A DNA stretch of 64,000 bases from Alloyangia pacifica (GTDB lineage: Bacteria; Pseudomonadota; Alphaproteobacteria; Rhodobacterales; Rhodobacteraceae). The position numbers and the translations under genes are program-made. The notes below the pieces were generated by a model. The model ran no database searches and had not been told where the DNA came from. It saw only the letters and a program-made list of their open reading frames with translations. Each line of letters opens with the position of its first letter. Position 1 is the first letter of the stretch. The stretch is taken from assembly GCF_020524285.1 (NCBI RefSeq), contig NZ_JAIVKX010000004.1, positions 1 to 64,000 of the forward strand. Reading direction: 5' to 3'. Below are positions 38,137-46,219 of the stretch, in pieces.

Positions 38137-38706
38137 ATGACCGAATTCACCCGCCACACGCTCGACACCGCCCCGGACGCCAGCCGCGCATTGCTCGAGC
38201 ACTCGCAGAAAGCCTTTGGCCGCCTGCCCGGCCTGCACGCCGTGATGGCCGAGGCGCCCGCGCTGCTCGACGGCTACAAGCAGCTGCACCGGCTGTTCGC
38301 CGAGGAGACCAGCTTCGACAAGGACGAGATCACCGTGGTCTGGCAGACGATCAACGTCGAACACGCCTGCCACTACTGCGTGCCCGCGCACACCGGCATC
38401 GCCAAGATGATGCAGGTCGATGATGCGATCACCAATGCGCTGCGCGACGAGACCGCGCTGCCGAGCGCCCGCCTCGAGGCCCTGCGCGACTTCACCCTGC
38501 AGGTGGTGCGCCAGCGCGGCGCGCTAGAAGACGCGCAGGTGCAGGCCTTCCTCGATGCCGGCTACACGCAGCGGCAGATCCTCGAGGTGATCCTCGCCGT
38601 GGCGCAGAAGGTGATGTCGAACTACACCAACCACCTAGCGAACACGCCGGTGGACCAGGTGATGCAGAAGTTCGCCTGGGAAAAGAAGGGCGCCGCGGCG
38701 GCCTGA
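38137..38706 (+). CDS. AhpD-like / carboxymuconolactone decarboxylase-family protein
   Basis: A 189-aa protein with the AhpD active-site pattern E-x2-C-x2-C-x3-H (E75, C78, C81, H85 in EHACHYCVPAH). This indicates a thiol-based peroxidase or disulphide reductase rather than a decarboxylase. All-helical, cytoplasmic. ATG 38137 has GGAGA upstream. It is probably repressed by the divergent TetR regulator and induced by reactive or electrophilic compounds (inference from layout). Confidence 0.87.
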   Translation: MTEFTRHTLDTAPDASRALLEHSQKAFGRLPGLHAVMAEAPALLDGYKQLHRLFAEETSFDKDEITVVWQTINVEHACHYCVPAHTGIAKMMQVDDAITNALRDETALPSARLEALRDFTLQVVRQRGALEDAQVQAFLDAGYTQRQILEVILAVAQKVMSNYTNHLANTPVDQVMQKFAWEKKGAAAA

Positions 38707-38804
38707 GCAGAAAGCGCCCCGCGACCCGGCCCGGAAGGATGGCCAGGCCGCGAGACCCGCGCCGGCCCTCCCCATGGGCCGGCGATCCGGTTCGACGGTG
38801 CGCC

Positions 38805-39068
38805 TCAGCGCGTGGCCGTGCGAAAGTCCTTGCGCGCCAGTTGCCCGGCCTCGATCGCGTTCAGCCGGTCCGCAGCAGCCTCGGCACAGCCGGTGCGGCG
38901 CAGGGCGCTGCGCCAGGCCCGCAGGGCCGAGCGCGGCGACCAGGGCAGCGCCGCCTGCGCCAGCCAGGCCCGAAGCTCGGGCGGCAGCCGGTCATAGGCG
39001 GACATGACATCCCCCTCGCGCCGCCGGTTCGGCGGAGCCCCGAGGTTGCGCCGCGGCGCGGCGCTCAT
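38805..39068 (-). CDS. DUF6525 family protein
   Basis: An 87-aa basic protein with NLG near residue 9, an Arg-rich stretch, then [20 protein letters not shown], the pattern I associate with DUF6525 of Rhodobacteraceae. The ATG at 39068 overlaps the CobW-gene stop (ATGA), so it is coupled to it. An internal ATG at 39005 with GAGGGGGA upstream would give 66 aa and lose the NLG part. Function unknown; linkage to the CobW GTPase suggests a metal-related role. Confidence 0.72.
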   Translation of the reverse strand: MSAAPRRNLGAPPNRRREGDVMSAYDRLPPELRAWLAQAALPWSPRSALRAWRSALRRTGCAEAAADRLNAIEAGQLARKDFRTATR

Positions 39069-40285
39069 GCCGCCTGCGCCTCGCGCCACGCCGGGAAGGG
39101 ATCGGCCATGCCGGCCCAGAGTGCGGGCTCGTAGCTCTCCTCGGGCACCAGCGCCGCATCGAGTGCCGCGGTGATCGCGGCCCTGTCGAAGCCCGCGCCG
39201 ATGAACACCAGCTCCTGCCGACGGTCGCCGAAGGGCTCCACCCAATGCTGCGCGAGGTAGTCGCGGAAGGCAGCGTGGCCGGGCATCCGCTCGGGCGGCA
39301 CGCTGGCCCACCAGCGGCCCATCGGGCGCACCGAGCTGAGCGCCCCGGCCAGCGAGAACTCGGCCAGCCAGTCGGGCCGCGTGGCGATCCAGAAGTGCCC
39401 CTTGGCGCGGATCACCCCCGGCAGCGGCCCGTTCAGCACCGCGTGGAACTTCTCGGGCACAAACGGGCGCCGGGCGCGGTAGACGAAGGAGGAGACGCCG
39501 TATTCCTCGGTCTCGGGCACGTGGTCGGCGAAGCCGTAGAGTTCCTTGGCCCAGAGCGGGTGCGCATGGGCGGTCTCGAAATCGAAGCGTCCGGTGCCCA
39601 TGATGCGGGCGGGATCGACCCGGCCATAGTCGGCCTCGACGATCTGCGCGTCGGGGTTGAGCGAGGTGATGATCAGCCGCGCCGCGACCCGCGCGTCCTC
39701 GCCCGCGGTCGAGACCTTGTTGAGCACCACCACGTCGGCGAACTCGATCTGGTCGACCAGCAGGTCCACCAGCGTGCGATTGTCCGCCTCGCCAAGGCTC
39801 TCGCCCCGGTCGGCGAGGAAGTCGTGGCTGGCGTAGTCGCGCAGCAGGTTGGCGGCATCCACCACCGTCACCATCGTGTCGAGCCGCGCGATGTCGGACA
39901 GGCTCTCCCCCGACTCGTCGCGGAACTCGAAGGTGGCGGCGACCGGGAGCGGCTCGGAAATCCCGGTGCTTTCGATCAAAAGATAATCAAAGCGCTTTTC
40001 CGCGGCGAGGCGGCGCACCTCGGTCAGCAGGTCGTCGCGCAGGGTGCAGCAGATGCAGCCATTGGTCATCTCGACCAGCGTCTCCTCGGTCTGGGACAGC
40101 TCCGCCCCGCCCTCGCGCACCAGATCGGCGTCGATGTTGACCTCGGACATGTCGTTGACGATGACCGCCACGCGGCGTCCCTCGCGGTTGTTCAGCACCT
40201 GGTTGAGCAGCGTGGTCTTGCCCGCCCCGAGAAAACCCGAGAGCACGGTGACGGGAAGGCGCGGGTCGGCGGCAGGGGTGGACAT
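39065..40285 (-). CDS. CobW-family GTP-binding metallochaperone (zinc type)
   Basis: A 406-aa G3E GTPase. The P-loop GFLGAGKTT is at about 17-25, the metal-binding CxCC motif is GCICC with C77, C79 and C80, an ESTGISEP switch and VVLNKVS (NKxD-like) follow, and a CobW_C domain starts near 270. The CxCC form and a Zur-like box 19 bp before the start point to the zinc-transfer branch (ZNG1/ZigA/YeiR-like) rather than cobalamin CobW. It would deliver zinc to client enzymes during zinc shortage. Confidence 0.88.
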   Translation of the reverse strand: MSTPAADPRLPVTVLSGFLGAGKTTLLNQVLNNREGRRVAVIVNDMSEVNIDADLVREGGAELSQTEETLVEMTNGCICCTLRDDLLTEVRRLAAEKRFDYLLIESTGISEPLPVAATFEFRDESGESLSDIARLDTMVTVVDAANLLRDYASHDFLADRGESLGEADNRTLVDLLVDQIEFADVVVLNKVSTAGEDARVAARLIITSLNPDAQIVEADYGRVDPARIMGTGRFDFETAHAHPLWAKELYGFADHVPETEEYGVSSFVYRARRPFVPEKFHAVLNGPLPGVIRAKGHFWIATRPDWLAEFSLAGALSSVRPMGRWWASVPPERMPGHAAFRDYLAQHWVEPFGDRRQELVFIGAGFDRAAITAALDAALVPEESYEPALWAGMADPFPAWREAQAA

Positions 40286-40303
40286 GGGCGGCGCTCCTGA
40301 TTC

Positions 40304-40321
40304 GTTACGTTATAACATTGC
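40304..40321. promoter_or_regulatory. Zur-box-like palindrome upstream of the CobW-family gene
   Basis: GTTACGTTATAACATTGC, centred on TTATAA, lies 19-36 bp before the ATG of the CobW gene. It resembles the alphaproteobacterial Zur operator (A/T-rich centre with GTTAT/ATAAC arms). Binding by Zur would repress the CobW-DUF6525 pair when zinc is plentiful. Confidence 0.65.
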
Positions 40322-40421
40322 GAATAACCGAACACAGCCGCCGGATGCAAGCCCGCCCCCGCCTTGCCATTCGGCGGCGCGCTGCCTAAGGGCGATAAAG
40401 ACCCAACGTTAAGGACCGACC

Positions 40422-41597
40422 ATGGCACGACCCTCCGCACGACCCGGGCCCGACCTGCAGAACGTGACAACCGGGGCCATGGTGGCGATCGTCGGGGTGT
40501 TCAGTTCCTTCCCCATCGTGCTGCAGGGTCTGACGGCGGTGGGCGCAAACCCCGAGCAGGCCGGGGCCGGGCTGGCGGCGGCGGCGATCTCCATGGCCAT
40601 CGCGGGCATCGTGCTGGCCTGGTGGCGGCGCGAACCGGTCTCCTGCGCATGGTCGACGCCCGCCGTGGCGCTGCTCGCCGCCTCGCAGCCGCTGGCCGAC
40701 GGCTTTGCCGGGGCGGTGGCGGCCTTCATCGTGGCGGGCGGGCTGATCACCCTGGCCGGGCTCTGGCCGGCGCTGGCGCGGCTGGTGACCTCGGTGCCGA
40801 CGGCGCTGGCGCAGGCGATGCTCGCCGGGGTGCTGGCGGGGCTCTGCATGGCGCCCTTCCGCGGGCTGGTCGAGGCGCCCGAGGTGGCGGTGCCGATCCT
40901 GCTGTGCTGGTTTCTCTTGGGCCGCGTGAAGCGCATCCTCGCCGTGCCCGCCGCCGTGCTGGCGGCGCTCGGCGTGACGCTCTGGGCGCATGACTTCGCC
41001 CTGCCCCTCAGCGGCGTCTGGATGAGCCACCCGGTCTGGGTCACGCCGGTCTTCTCGCCCGAGGCGGTGCTGTCGCTCGGCATCCCGCTGTTCATCGTCA
41101 CCATGGCGACGCAGAACATCCCCGCCGTCGCCGTGCTGCGCAGCTTCGGCTACACGCCGCCGCCCGGCCCGCTGCTCGCGGGGGTCGGCGGCATCTCGCT
41201 GCTGACCGCCCCCTTCGGCAATCCCGCCACCTGCCTCGCCGCGATCACCGCCAGCATGTGCGCCAACGCCGACAGCCACCCCGACCCGGCGCGGCGGTAC
41301 TGGTCGGCGGTGATGGCCGGGGTCTTCTACGCGCTCTTCGGGCTCTTCGCCGTGGCGGTCACCGCGGTGGCGGCGCTGGCCCCGCCGATGACGCTGCAGG
41401 TGCTGGCAGGCGTGGCACTCCTGCCGGTCTTTGCCGCCTCGGCGAGCGGCGCGCTGCAGGCCGAAGAGAGCCGCGAGGGCGCCGCGGTGACCTTCCTCGT
41501 GACGGCTTCGGGGATCACCCTCTGGGGCCTTGGCGCGGCGGTCTGGGGCTTGGCACTGGGCGGCCTCGTGCTGGCAACACGATCCCGGAAGAGGTGA
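40422..41597 (+). CDS. BenE-family benzoate/aromatic acid transporter
   Basis: A 391-aa inner-membrane protein with about 11-12 membrane segments and the BenE pattern. Segments seen are CAWSTPAVALLA near 71, LLTAPFGNPATCLAAITASMCAN near 267-289, and a conserved TMATQNIPA stretch. It is described as a benzoate:H+ symporter family, but substrate is unproven and no aromatic degradation gene lies nearby. It is divergent from the CobW gene across 136 bp, so it may share the Zur-box region. Confidence 0.87.
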   Translation: MARPSARPGPDLQNVTTGAMVAIVGVFSSFPIVLQGLTAVGANPEQAGAGLAAAAISMAIAGIVLAWWRREPVSCAWSTPAVALLAASQPLADGFAGAVAAFIVAGGLITLAGLWPALARLVTSVPTALAQAMLAGVLAGLCMAPFRGLVEAPEVAVPILLCWFLLGRVKRILAVPAAVLAALGVTLWAHDFALPLSGVWMSHPVWVTPVFSPEAVLSLGIPLFIVTMATQNIPAVAVLRSFGYTPPPGPLLAGVGGISLLTAPFGNPATCLAAITASMCANADSHPDPARRYWSAVMAGVFYALFGLFAVAVTAVAALAPPMTLQVLAGVALLPVFAASASGALQAEESREGAAVTFLVTASGITLWGLGAAVWGLALGGLVLATRSRKR

Positions 41598-42048
41598 CTG
41601 GATTCAGGGAGTTAACGCCATGGTTGCAAATTGCCCCCGCCCCTTTTCCCACCAGAAATCCGGCTTATGTCGTAAAGCGCCGGGGCTCCGTGAGGCGCCG
41701 GTCCCGCCCCCAGCATTGATCGGGGTCACGGGGTAAGTCATTTGTTTCGGGTTTTTTGTCCCGATTTCATGACGCAACCGGGAGGCAGGCTTCGGCCGCT
41801 CCCGGTCTTTAAATTTCGGCGCTGTGGATTTCCGGCTATTGGACGTCCGGCCCCCAGAAACCTTCGGGCCCGATATATTCCATCCCCTAGGCTCCCGGAC
41901 TTTAAGCTCCCGATCCATTCGCCCCTCGGCCCGTAGCCGCCCGGGCTTTACTTGCCGACCCCCAAGTCTTACCCAATGGATCTTACCCATTTGTTAACGC
42001 AAGCTGCCGGCCAGCGCGGGTCAGCACCGCGGAAAGGGGCACGCCGAG
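41598..42048. other. 450-bp intergenic region with degenerate repeats
   Basis: No convincing gene. Compared with its flanks, it is T-richer between 41735 and 41995. It carries three related blocks of form CCCGGnCTTTA (41801-41811, 41895-41905, 41941-41950 approximately) and a direct repeat TCTTACCCA at 41967-41975 and 41981-41989. A hairpin-like CGGG-TTTTTT-GTCCCG lies near 41748-41764. The promoter of the DUF4177 gene is probably in the last 80 bp (TTGTTAACGC at 41991). Confidence 0.55.
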
Positions 42049-42447
42049 ATGAAAACCCACGAATACAAGGTCCTCCCCGCCCCCACCAAGGGAGAGAAGG
42101 CCAAGGCGGCCAAGGGGCCCGAGGGCCGCTTCGCGGTGTCGATGTCGCGCCTGCTCAACGAGATGGCCGAACAGGGCTGGGAATATATCCGCGCCGATAT
42201 CCTGCCGAGCGAGGAACGCAGCGGGCTGACCTCGACGCAGACGGTCTGGCGGACGCTGCTGGTGTTCCGCCGCCCGGTGCCGCAGGCCCCGGAGGTCGCG
42301 CCCTTCCGTCACGAGCCTGTCGTGACGCCGGTCGAACCTCCGAATGCCGTACCGCCAGCTCTGCGAGGGCCCGCCCCCGAAACCCTGCCGGAGGGCTCCA
42401 CGCCTCCGACGCCCCCCGCCGGCAGCGACCCCGACAAGGTCAACTGA
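42049..42447 (+). CDS. DUF4177 domain protein
   Basis: A 132-aa cytoplasmic protein. The N-terminal DUF4177 fold (about 1-75) contains EYKVLPAP, LLNEMAEQGWEYIRADILPSEE and a LLVFRRP strand. A Pro-rich disordered tail (about 78-132) follows. The N-terminal domain is a small alpha/beta fold of unknown function, common in Rhodobacteraceae. ATG 42049 starts the conserved MKTHEYKV strand. Transcribed alone, towards bolA. Confidence 0.82.
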   Translation: MKTHEYKVLPAPTKGEKAKAAKGPEGRFAVSMSRLLNEMAEQGWEYIRADILPSEERSGLTSTQTVWRTLLVFRRPVPQAPEVAPFRHEPVVTPVEPPNAVPPALRGPAPETLPEGSTPPTPPAGSDPDKVN

Positions 42448-42467
42448 GCCGCGGCCCGCGGCGCCGC

Positions 42468-42725
42468 TCAGCCCTGCAGGTCGAGCGACAGCGCGTGGAT
42501 CGCGCCAACGAGGTCGCTTCCCAGCGCCGCATGCACGGCGCGATGGCGCTGGATGCGGCTCATGTCGGCGAGCTCGGCCGCGCGCATGCGCACGTGGAAA
42601 TGGCTCTCGCCGCCCTCCTGATAGCCGGCGTGGCCCACATGCTTTTGACTTTCGTCGAGAACCTCCAGCTCGGAGGGATCAAAGGCCGCCCGCAGCCGGG
42701 TTTCGATCTCGTTCGCTCGCGACAT
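42468..42725 (-). CDS. BolA-family protein
   Basis: An 85-aa BolA/YrbA-type protein. The family signature HVGHAG-x6-SHFHV is complete and includes the conserved histidines that, with a monothiol glutaredoxin, coordinate Fe-S clusters. ATG 42725 gives a standard N-terminus; an in-frame ATG at 42746 would add seven residues. It is divergent from the J-domain gene, a pairing frequent in this family of bacteria. Confidence 0.9.
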   Translation of the reverse strand: MSRANEIETRLRAAFDPSELEVLDESQKHVGHAGYQEGGESHFHVRMRAAELADMSRIQRHRAVHAALGSDLVGAIHALSLDLQG

Positions 42726-42797
42726 TTTTGGCTCCTGCCTCTTCAAACTCGGTCAGGATTGTCTAAACTCCCTCGTCCGAGTCGAAAAGGTGAGACC

Positions 42798-43424
42798 ATG
42801 AGCAGACCCGACCCCTTCGGTTTCGACATGTCGATTAAGTCGGCTAAGAAAAAGAACCCGCGCGGCCGGCGCGGCATGACCGGCGAGCAGGAGACCTCCA
42901 CCCGCGTGTGCGAGCATGAGGGCTGCCAGGAGCCGGGCAAGTTCCGCGCGCCCAAGGCGCCGGACGTGCTCGACGAATTCAAATGGTTCTGCAAGGACCA
43001 CGTGCGCGAGTACAACAACCAGTGGAATTTCTTCCACGGCAAGACCGAGGCCGAGATGAACGCTCAGGCCACGTCGGACAAGGTGTGGGAGCGCAAGACC
43101 AAGGATTACCGCGACCCCGAACAGCGGGCCTGGGCCCGTCTCGGCATCGAGGACGCGCATCAGGTGCTCGGCGACAATGCCACCCGCAACCCCGGGCGCA
43201 AGGCGCCGGGCGGCGGCCGCCGCCTGCCCCCGACCGAGAAGCGCGCGCTGGAGATCCTCGAAGTCGAGAGCGCCGAGACCAAAGCCGAGGTGCGCAAGGC
43301 ATACAAGAAGCTGATCAAGGTGCTGCACCCGGACATGAACGGCGGCGACCGCTCGCAGGAAGAGCAGTTGCAGGAAGTCGTCTGGGCCTGGGACCAGATC
43401 AAGGACAGCCGGAACTTCAAGTGA
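42798..43424 (+). CDS. J-domain (DnaJ-like) protein
   Basis: A 208-aa protein. The first 145 residues carry a four-cysteine/histidine pattern (CEHEGCQEPG, then FCKDHVREYN) that looks like a metal-binding knuckle. The C-terminal 65 residues are a J-domain with the essential HPD in KVLHPDMNGGD. The inverted architecture (J-domain last) is typical of this alphaproteobacterial family. It presumably recruits DnaK to a specific client. ATG 42798 has AAAGGTGAG upstream. A terminator follows. Confidence 0.88.
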   Translation: MSRPDPFGFDMSIKSAKKKNPRGRRGMTGEQETSTRVCEHEGCQEPGKFRAPKAPDVLDEFKWFCKDHVREYNNQWNFFHGKTEAEMNAQATSDKVWERKTKDYRDPEQRAWARLGIEDAHQVLGDNATRNPGRKAPGGGRRLPPTEKRALEILEVESAETKAEVRKAYKKLIKVLHPDMNGGDRSQEEQLQEVVWAWDQIKDSRNFK

Positions 43425-43427
43425 CAG

Positions 43428-43451
43428 ACGGGCCCCGCGGGGCCCGTTTTT
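43428..43451 (+). terminator. intrinsic terminator after the J-domain gene
   Basis: An 8-bp stem of GC pairs (43428-43435 with 43440-43447) with a 4-base loop and a T5 run, starting 4 bases after the stop codon. Confidence 0.9.
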
Positions 43452-43578
43452 CTTGGGCACGCCTGGCCCGGCGCAGGCCACAGCGGAGCGTCCGCGGGCA
43501 CACCCTGGCCCTGAGTTCGGCCCTGCGTTCACAGACCGCCCTCAAGCTTCCGATTTCCCCATTCCGCAGAGGTCGCGT

Positions 43579-43605
43579 AAATTCACAACCTATTGGTGTG
43601 AATTT
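43579..43605. promoter_or_regulatory. 27-bp inverted repeat, activator-site candidate
   Basis: AAATTCACA and TGTGAATTT, perfect 9-bp arms around a 9-base centre, in an AT-rich island within GC-rich intergenic DNA. It ends two bases before the -35 of the predicted promoter at 43607, the position of an upstream activator site (centre near -51). Confidence 0.6.
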
Positions 43606-43606
43606 C

Positions 43607-43636
43607 TCGACACATTCCCCAAGGTTGTGCTAGCCT
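43607..43636 (+). promoter_or_regulatory. predicted sigma-70-type promoter
   Basis: TCGACA at 43607-43612, an 18-bp spacer and TAGCCT at 43631-43636. It drives the predicted structured RNA, since no gene lies downstream on this strand. Confidence 0.4.
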
Positions 43637-43642
43637 ACCTGC

Positions 43643-43812
43643 GTACGGCCACAGTTTCCCGGCCGGACAAACGTGACGCGAGCTCCCTGTCGTGTCCACT
43701 CACGGACCAAGACGGCCTGCACACCGCTCCCCCTGGATGTGCAGGCCTCTTGGGAAACTCCCCCCCCGCATCCCCCGCACCCGACCTGGCTGGCCCACCC
43801 AGCCAGGTCGGG
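43643..43812 (+). ncRNA. candidate structured non-coding RNA
   Basis: About 170 nt without an ORF in the expected context. Helices seen: 43646-43650 with 43661-43665 (5 bp); AGTTTCCC 43653-43660, the loop of that hairpin, with GGGAAACT 43752-43759, which would make a pseudoknot; a perfect 10-bp stem 43714-43723 with 43738-43747; and a perfect 14-bp stem 43780-43793 with 43799-43812 and a CCCAC loop. There is no U tract after the last hairpin. I do not recognise a known family; it lacks the rod shape of 6S RNA and the conserved parts of SRP, RNase P or tmRNA. Orientation is chosen from the promoter at 43607. GC-rich DNA gives chance helices, so this is a candidate only. Confidence 0.4.
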
Positions 43813-43837
43813 ACTTCCGCAGTCGGGACGTCCGCAA
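43808..43837. repeat. tandem 15-bp direct repeat
   Basis: Two adjacent 15-mers, 43808-43822 and 43823-43837 (TCGGGACTTCCGCAG and TCGGGACGTCCGCAA), match at 13 of 15 positions. They lie between the long hairpin and the msrB stop codon. Confidence 0.6.
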
Positions 43838-43843
43838 GGCAGC

Positions 43844-44305
43844 TCAGGCCGGCACGAAGCGCAGCGCGATGCCATTGATGCAATGGCGCTTGCCGGTGGG
43901 CGGCGGGCCGTCGTCGAAGACATGCCCCATGTGCGAGCCGCAGCGGCGGCAATGGCACTCGGTCCGGGTCATGAAGAACGACCGGTCGGGCCTCAGGCCG
44001 ATGGCACCCGGCAGCGCCTCGTAGAAGGACGGCCAGCCGGTGCCGCTGTCGAATTTCGCCGCCGAGCTGTAGAGCGGCAGGTCGCAGCCCTTGCAGTGAA
44101 ACAGGCCGCTGCGCTTCTCCCTGTCGAGCGGCGAGCTGAACGCACGCTCGGTGCCCGCCTCGCGCAGCACCTTGTATTCGGCAGGTGACAGGCGCGCGCG
44201 CCACTCTTCGGGGCTGCGGGTGATCTCGAACGCCGATTGCGCGCGGGCCGAGCCGTTTGACGCGAGCACGGCCGCGAGACCCGCGAGGACTCCTCTGCGT
44301 TTCAT
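43844..44305 (-). CDS. msrB: peptide-methionine (R)-S-oxide reductase, exported
   Basis: A 153-aa MsrB with an N-terminal signal (about 1-22, MKRRGVLAGLAAV; twin-Arg-like start, cleavage near ARA). Zinc ligands are C71/C74 and C119/C122, the catalytic cysteine is C142 in RHCINGIALRF, and the GTGWPSF motif is present. It reduces methionine-R-sulphoxide in envelope proteins. ATG 44305 has GGGGAGGAG upstream. It lies downstream of, and on the same strand as, the sigma/anti-sigma pair but 443 bp away, so it has its own promoter. Confidence 0.93.
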   Translation of the reverse strand: MKRRGVLAGLAAVLASNGSARAQSAFEITRSPEEWRARLSPAEYKVLREAGTERAFSSPLDREKRSGLFHCKGCDLPLYSSAAKFDSGTGWPSFYEALPGAIGLRPDRSFFMTRTECHCRRCGSHMGHVFDDGPPPTGKRHCINGIALRFVPA

Positions 44306-44748
44306 CGTCTCCTCCCCTTTTCCTCCGCCCCAAGAGATGCGCTCCCGGCCCGACCGAGGTCAAGCCGGGAGCCTGCGCACCGCCGGGGGATCCGGCACGG
44401 AAACGATCACTTTTTACACTTTCCGGTCCGCAGCGGTGCAGCTCCCTCCCGGCCGCCCCGCTTGCGCGGTGGGGCTGCGACGGCCGGGAGGGCCGGTCAC
44501 CGGACCGCGCAGACGCGGCCACGGCGATGCGCGAGGTCCCTTCGGCGCGCACCCCGCTCCGCCGCGGCGGCAGGCAACGCCTGCGGAGCGTGGTTCGGAG
44601 TGCGCTGCGAATGGGCCGTCCGGGGACGTCCTCGACGCAGAACAATCCCGCCTTCTGCGAGCGGGATCAGGCGAAGTCACGCGGCATGGGGACAAAGAGT
44701 TTCAGCCGAGGCGTCACACCCACGTGAGGCACCGTGCCCCCGGAGACT
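44306..44748. other. 443-bp intergenic region between the anti-sigma gene and msrB
   Basis: No supported gene. The part near msrB holds an AT-rich patch (44405-44425, with two CACTTT copies) flanked by CGGAAA and TTTCCG. It also holds a perfect 9-bp hairpin (44341-44349 with 44364-44372) that would sit in the msrB leader. The rest is GC-rich with many short palindromes and no visible ribosome-binding site or coding bias. Confidence 0.55.
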
Positions 44749-45441
44749 TCACTCCGGCGCCAGCCGCCCCAGCGCAATCACCGGCCCGGTGGGCCGGCCC
44801 GTGGGGGATCCGCCCGGCGGCTCTTCGGAAAGGGCGATGGCGGCTCCGGAGAGCTGGCGCGCAAGCGCCGGGGGCAGATCGAGGACAGTCTCTGCCCCCT
44901 CCGTCAGCACCCCCAGCGAGACCGGCGCCCCCGCGCTGTCCGACAGCAGCCAGAGCTCAAGTGCCCGGTCTGAGGGAAGCTCGCCGGCCTCGCGGCGCAC
45001 CGTGAGCCTGCGGCTCCGCGGCGCGTAGTCGGCCTGCAGCGCGAGCCCCTGCACGCCAGCGACCAGCCGGGCGTGCAGCTCCGGCCCGGTGCCGCCCGGC
45101 GTCATCACGCCCGAGACCATCGCGGCCCAGGCGATCCCGGCCGCAGCGACGGCGCCCAGAAGGTAGGGCGCGAGCTGCCGCCAAAGCGGCACGCGCGGGG
45201 CGCGATGAAGCCGTGCCTCGACGCGCGGCCAGAGTCCTTCGGGAGGCGTGACTTCGGGAATATCGGCAGTCAGCGCGGCGAAACAGGCTTGCCAGCTGGC
45301 AACCTCTTCGCGCAGACCGGCGTCCCGCGCCAGCAGCGCTTCGAAGGCCTGCGTCTCGGCCTCGGGCAGCAAGCCCAGCACGTATTCCGCCGCGGTCGCC
45401 TCCACCCCGTCAGGCGGGTCTGGCTGCGGCCCGCCGGTCAT
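44749..45441 (-). CDS. RskA-type anti-sigma factor
   Basis: A 230-aa single-pass membrane protein. The cytoplasmic N-terminal domain (about 1-80) has the AAEYVLGLLPEAE pattern of anti-sigma-K/RskA proteins. One membrane segment (about 92-112) is followed by a periplasmic RskA domain (about 120-225). It should hold the adjacent ECF sigma factor inactive until an envelope or redox signal triggers release. ATG 45441 overlaps the sigma stop (ATGA); an in-frame ATG at 45453 would overlap by 16 bases. No zinc-binding HxxxCxxC motif is visible. Confidence 0.85.
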   Translation of the reverse strand: MTGGPQPDPPDGVEATAAEYVLGLLPEAETQAFEALLARDAGLREEVASWQACFAALTADIPEVTPPEGLWPRVEARLHRAPRVPLWRQLAPYLLGAVAAAGIAWAAMVSGVMTPGGTGPELHARLVAGVQGLALQADYAPRSRRLTVRREAGELPSDRALELWLLSDSAGAPVSLGVLTEGAETVLDLPPALARQLSGAAIALSEEPPGGSPTGRPTGPVIALGRLAPE

Positions 45442-45992
45442 CGGCTCAGGCACTCCCGCAGGCTCATCAGGCTGCGCCGCAGCCAGGTCCTGACGGTGTT
45501 GAGCTTGACCCCGGTGGCCTCCGACAGCTCGGCATAGGTGGCGCCCTCGAGATAGGCCCGCCGCACCATCTCGGCGCGGTCGGGTGGCAGCTCGTCCATG
45601 CAGAGCGCCAGCGCCTGCACCTCGTCGCGCGCCTCGGCCTGCTGCGCCGGGCCGGGCGCCGGGTCGGCGAAACGGTCGTCGATCTCGAGCGGCTGCACCA
45701 CCCGCCCCGCGCCGCTGCGGCGGCGACGATCAACGGCGGCATTGCGCGCCAGGGTGATCAGCCAGGTCATCGGCGAGTAGCCGTTGACCTGGTACTTGCC
45801 GGCATTGTTCCAGACCTTGAGGTAGGTGTCCTGCAGCGCCTCCTCGGCCAGCGCCCGGTCCTGCAGCACCCGCAGGCAGACCCCGAAGAGCTTGGCCGAG
45901 GTGCGCTCGTAGAGCCGGGCAAAGGCGGCGCGGTCGGCCATGGCGACGCGCGCGATCAGCTCCTCGATGTCGGGATGGGGGGACGTCGCCAC
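45438..45992 (-). CDS. ECF sigma factor (SigK-like)
   Basis: A 184-aa ECF sigma. Region 2 is at about 20-90 (ALQDTYLKVWNN, then PMTWLITLARNAAVDRRR), region 4 at about 125-180 (LPPDRAEMVRRAYLEGATYAELSEATG and VRTWLRRSLMSLRECL). It pairs with the RskA-type anti-sigma downstream, as in the SigK/RskA group. Start ATG 45992. Possible target: the msrB gene downstream (inference; I found no shared promoter sequence). Confidence 0.9.
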   Translation of the reverse strand: MATSPHPDIEELIARVAMADRAAFARLYERTSAKLFGVCLRVLQDRALAEEALQDTYLKVWNNAGKYQVNGYSPMTWLITLARNAAVDRRRRSGAGRVVQPLEIDDRFADPAPGPAQQAEARDEVQALALCMDELPPDRAEMVRRAYLEGATYAELSEATGVKLNTVRTWLRRSLMSLRECLSR

Positions 45993-46219
45993 GTAGGATG
46001 CCTGCCATTATCGTGTTCTGCCGCGAGCGTATCGCCCGAAAGGGTCGCGGCGCAAACACAAACCGCCCCGGCTCTGCCCGGCATCGCGGCCCGCCTGCAC
46101 GTCTCCCGCCCCGCATGGCCGGGCCGGTGACAAAGCCCGCCGCGGCCCCCTTGCCCTTGCCCGCGATATGGGGCACGACGGTGCGCAAGAATTTCTAACG
46201 ACCGGACAGGGGCACGACC

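Noticed and set aside
41604-41990. A 128-codon minus-strand frame and a 64-codon plus-strand frame in the 41.6-42.0 kb gap
   Set aside because: No ribosome-binding site, no recognisable domain, and codon composition unlike neighbours; the region looks non-coding.
43643-43812. 6S RNA as identity of the structured region
   Set aside because: 6S is a long rod with a central bubble; here the helices are separate and one is a possible pseudoknot. No known 6S features are visible.
43453-43878. A 141-codon plus-strand frame over the structured region
   Set aside because: It crosses the inverted repeat, promoter and several perfect hairpins and ends antisense inside msrB; its Pro/Ser/Ala composition looks random.
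44151-45005. A 284-codon plus-strand frame from msrB into the anti-sigma gene
   Set aside because: It is antisense to two well supported genes and rich in Arg and Pro without any motif.
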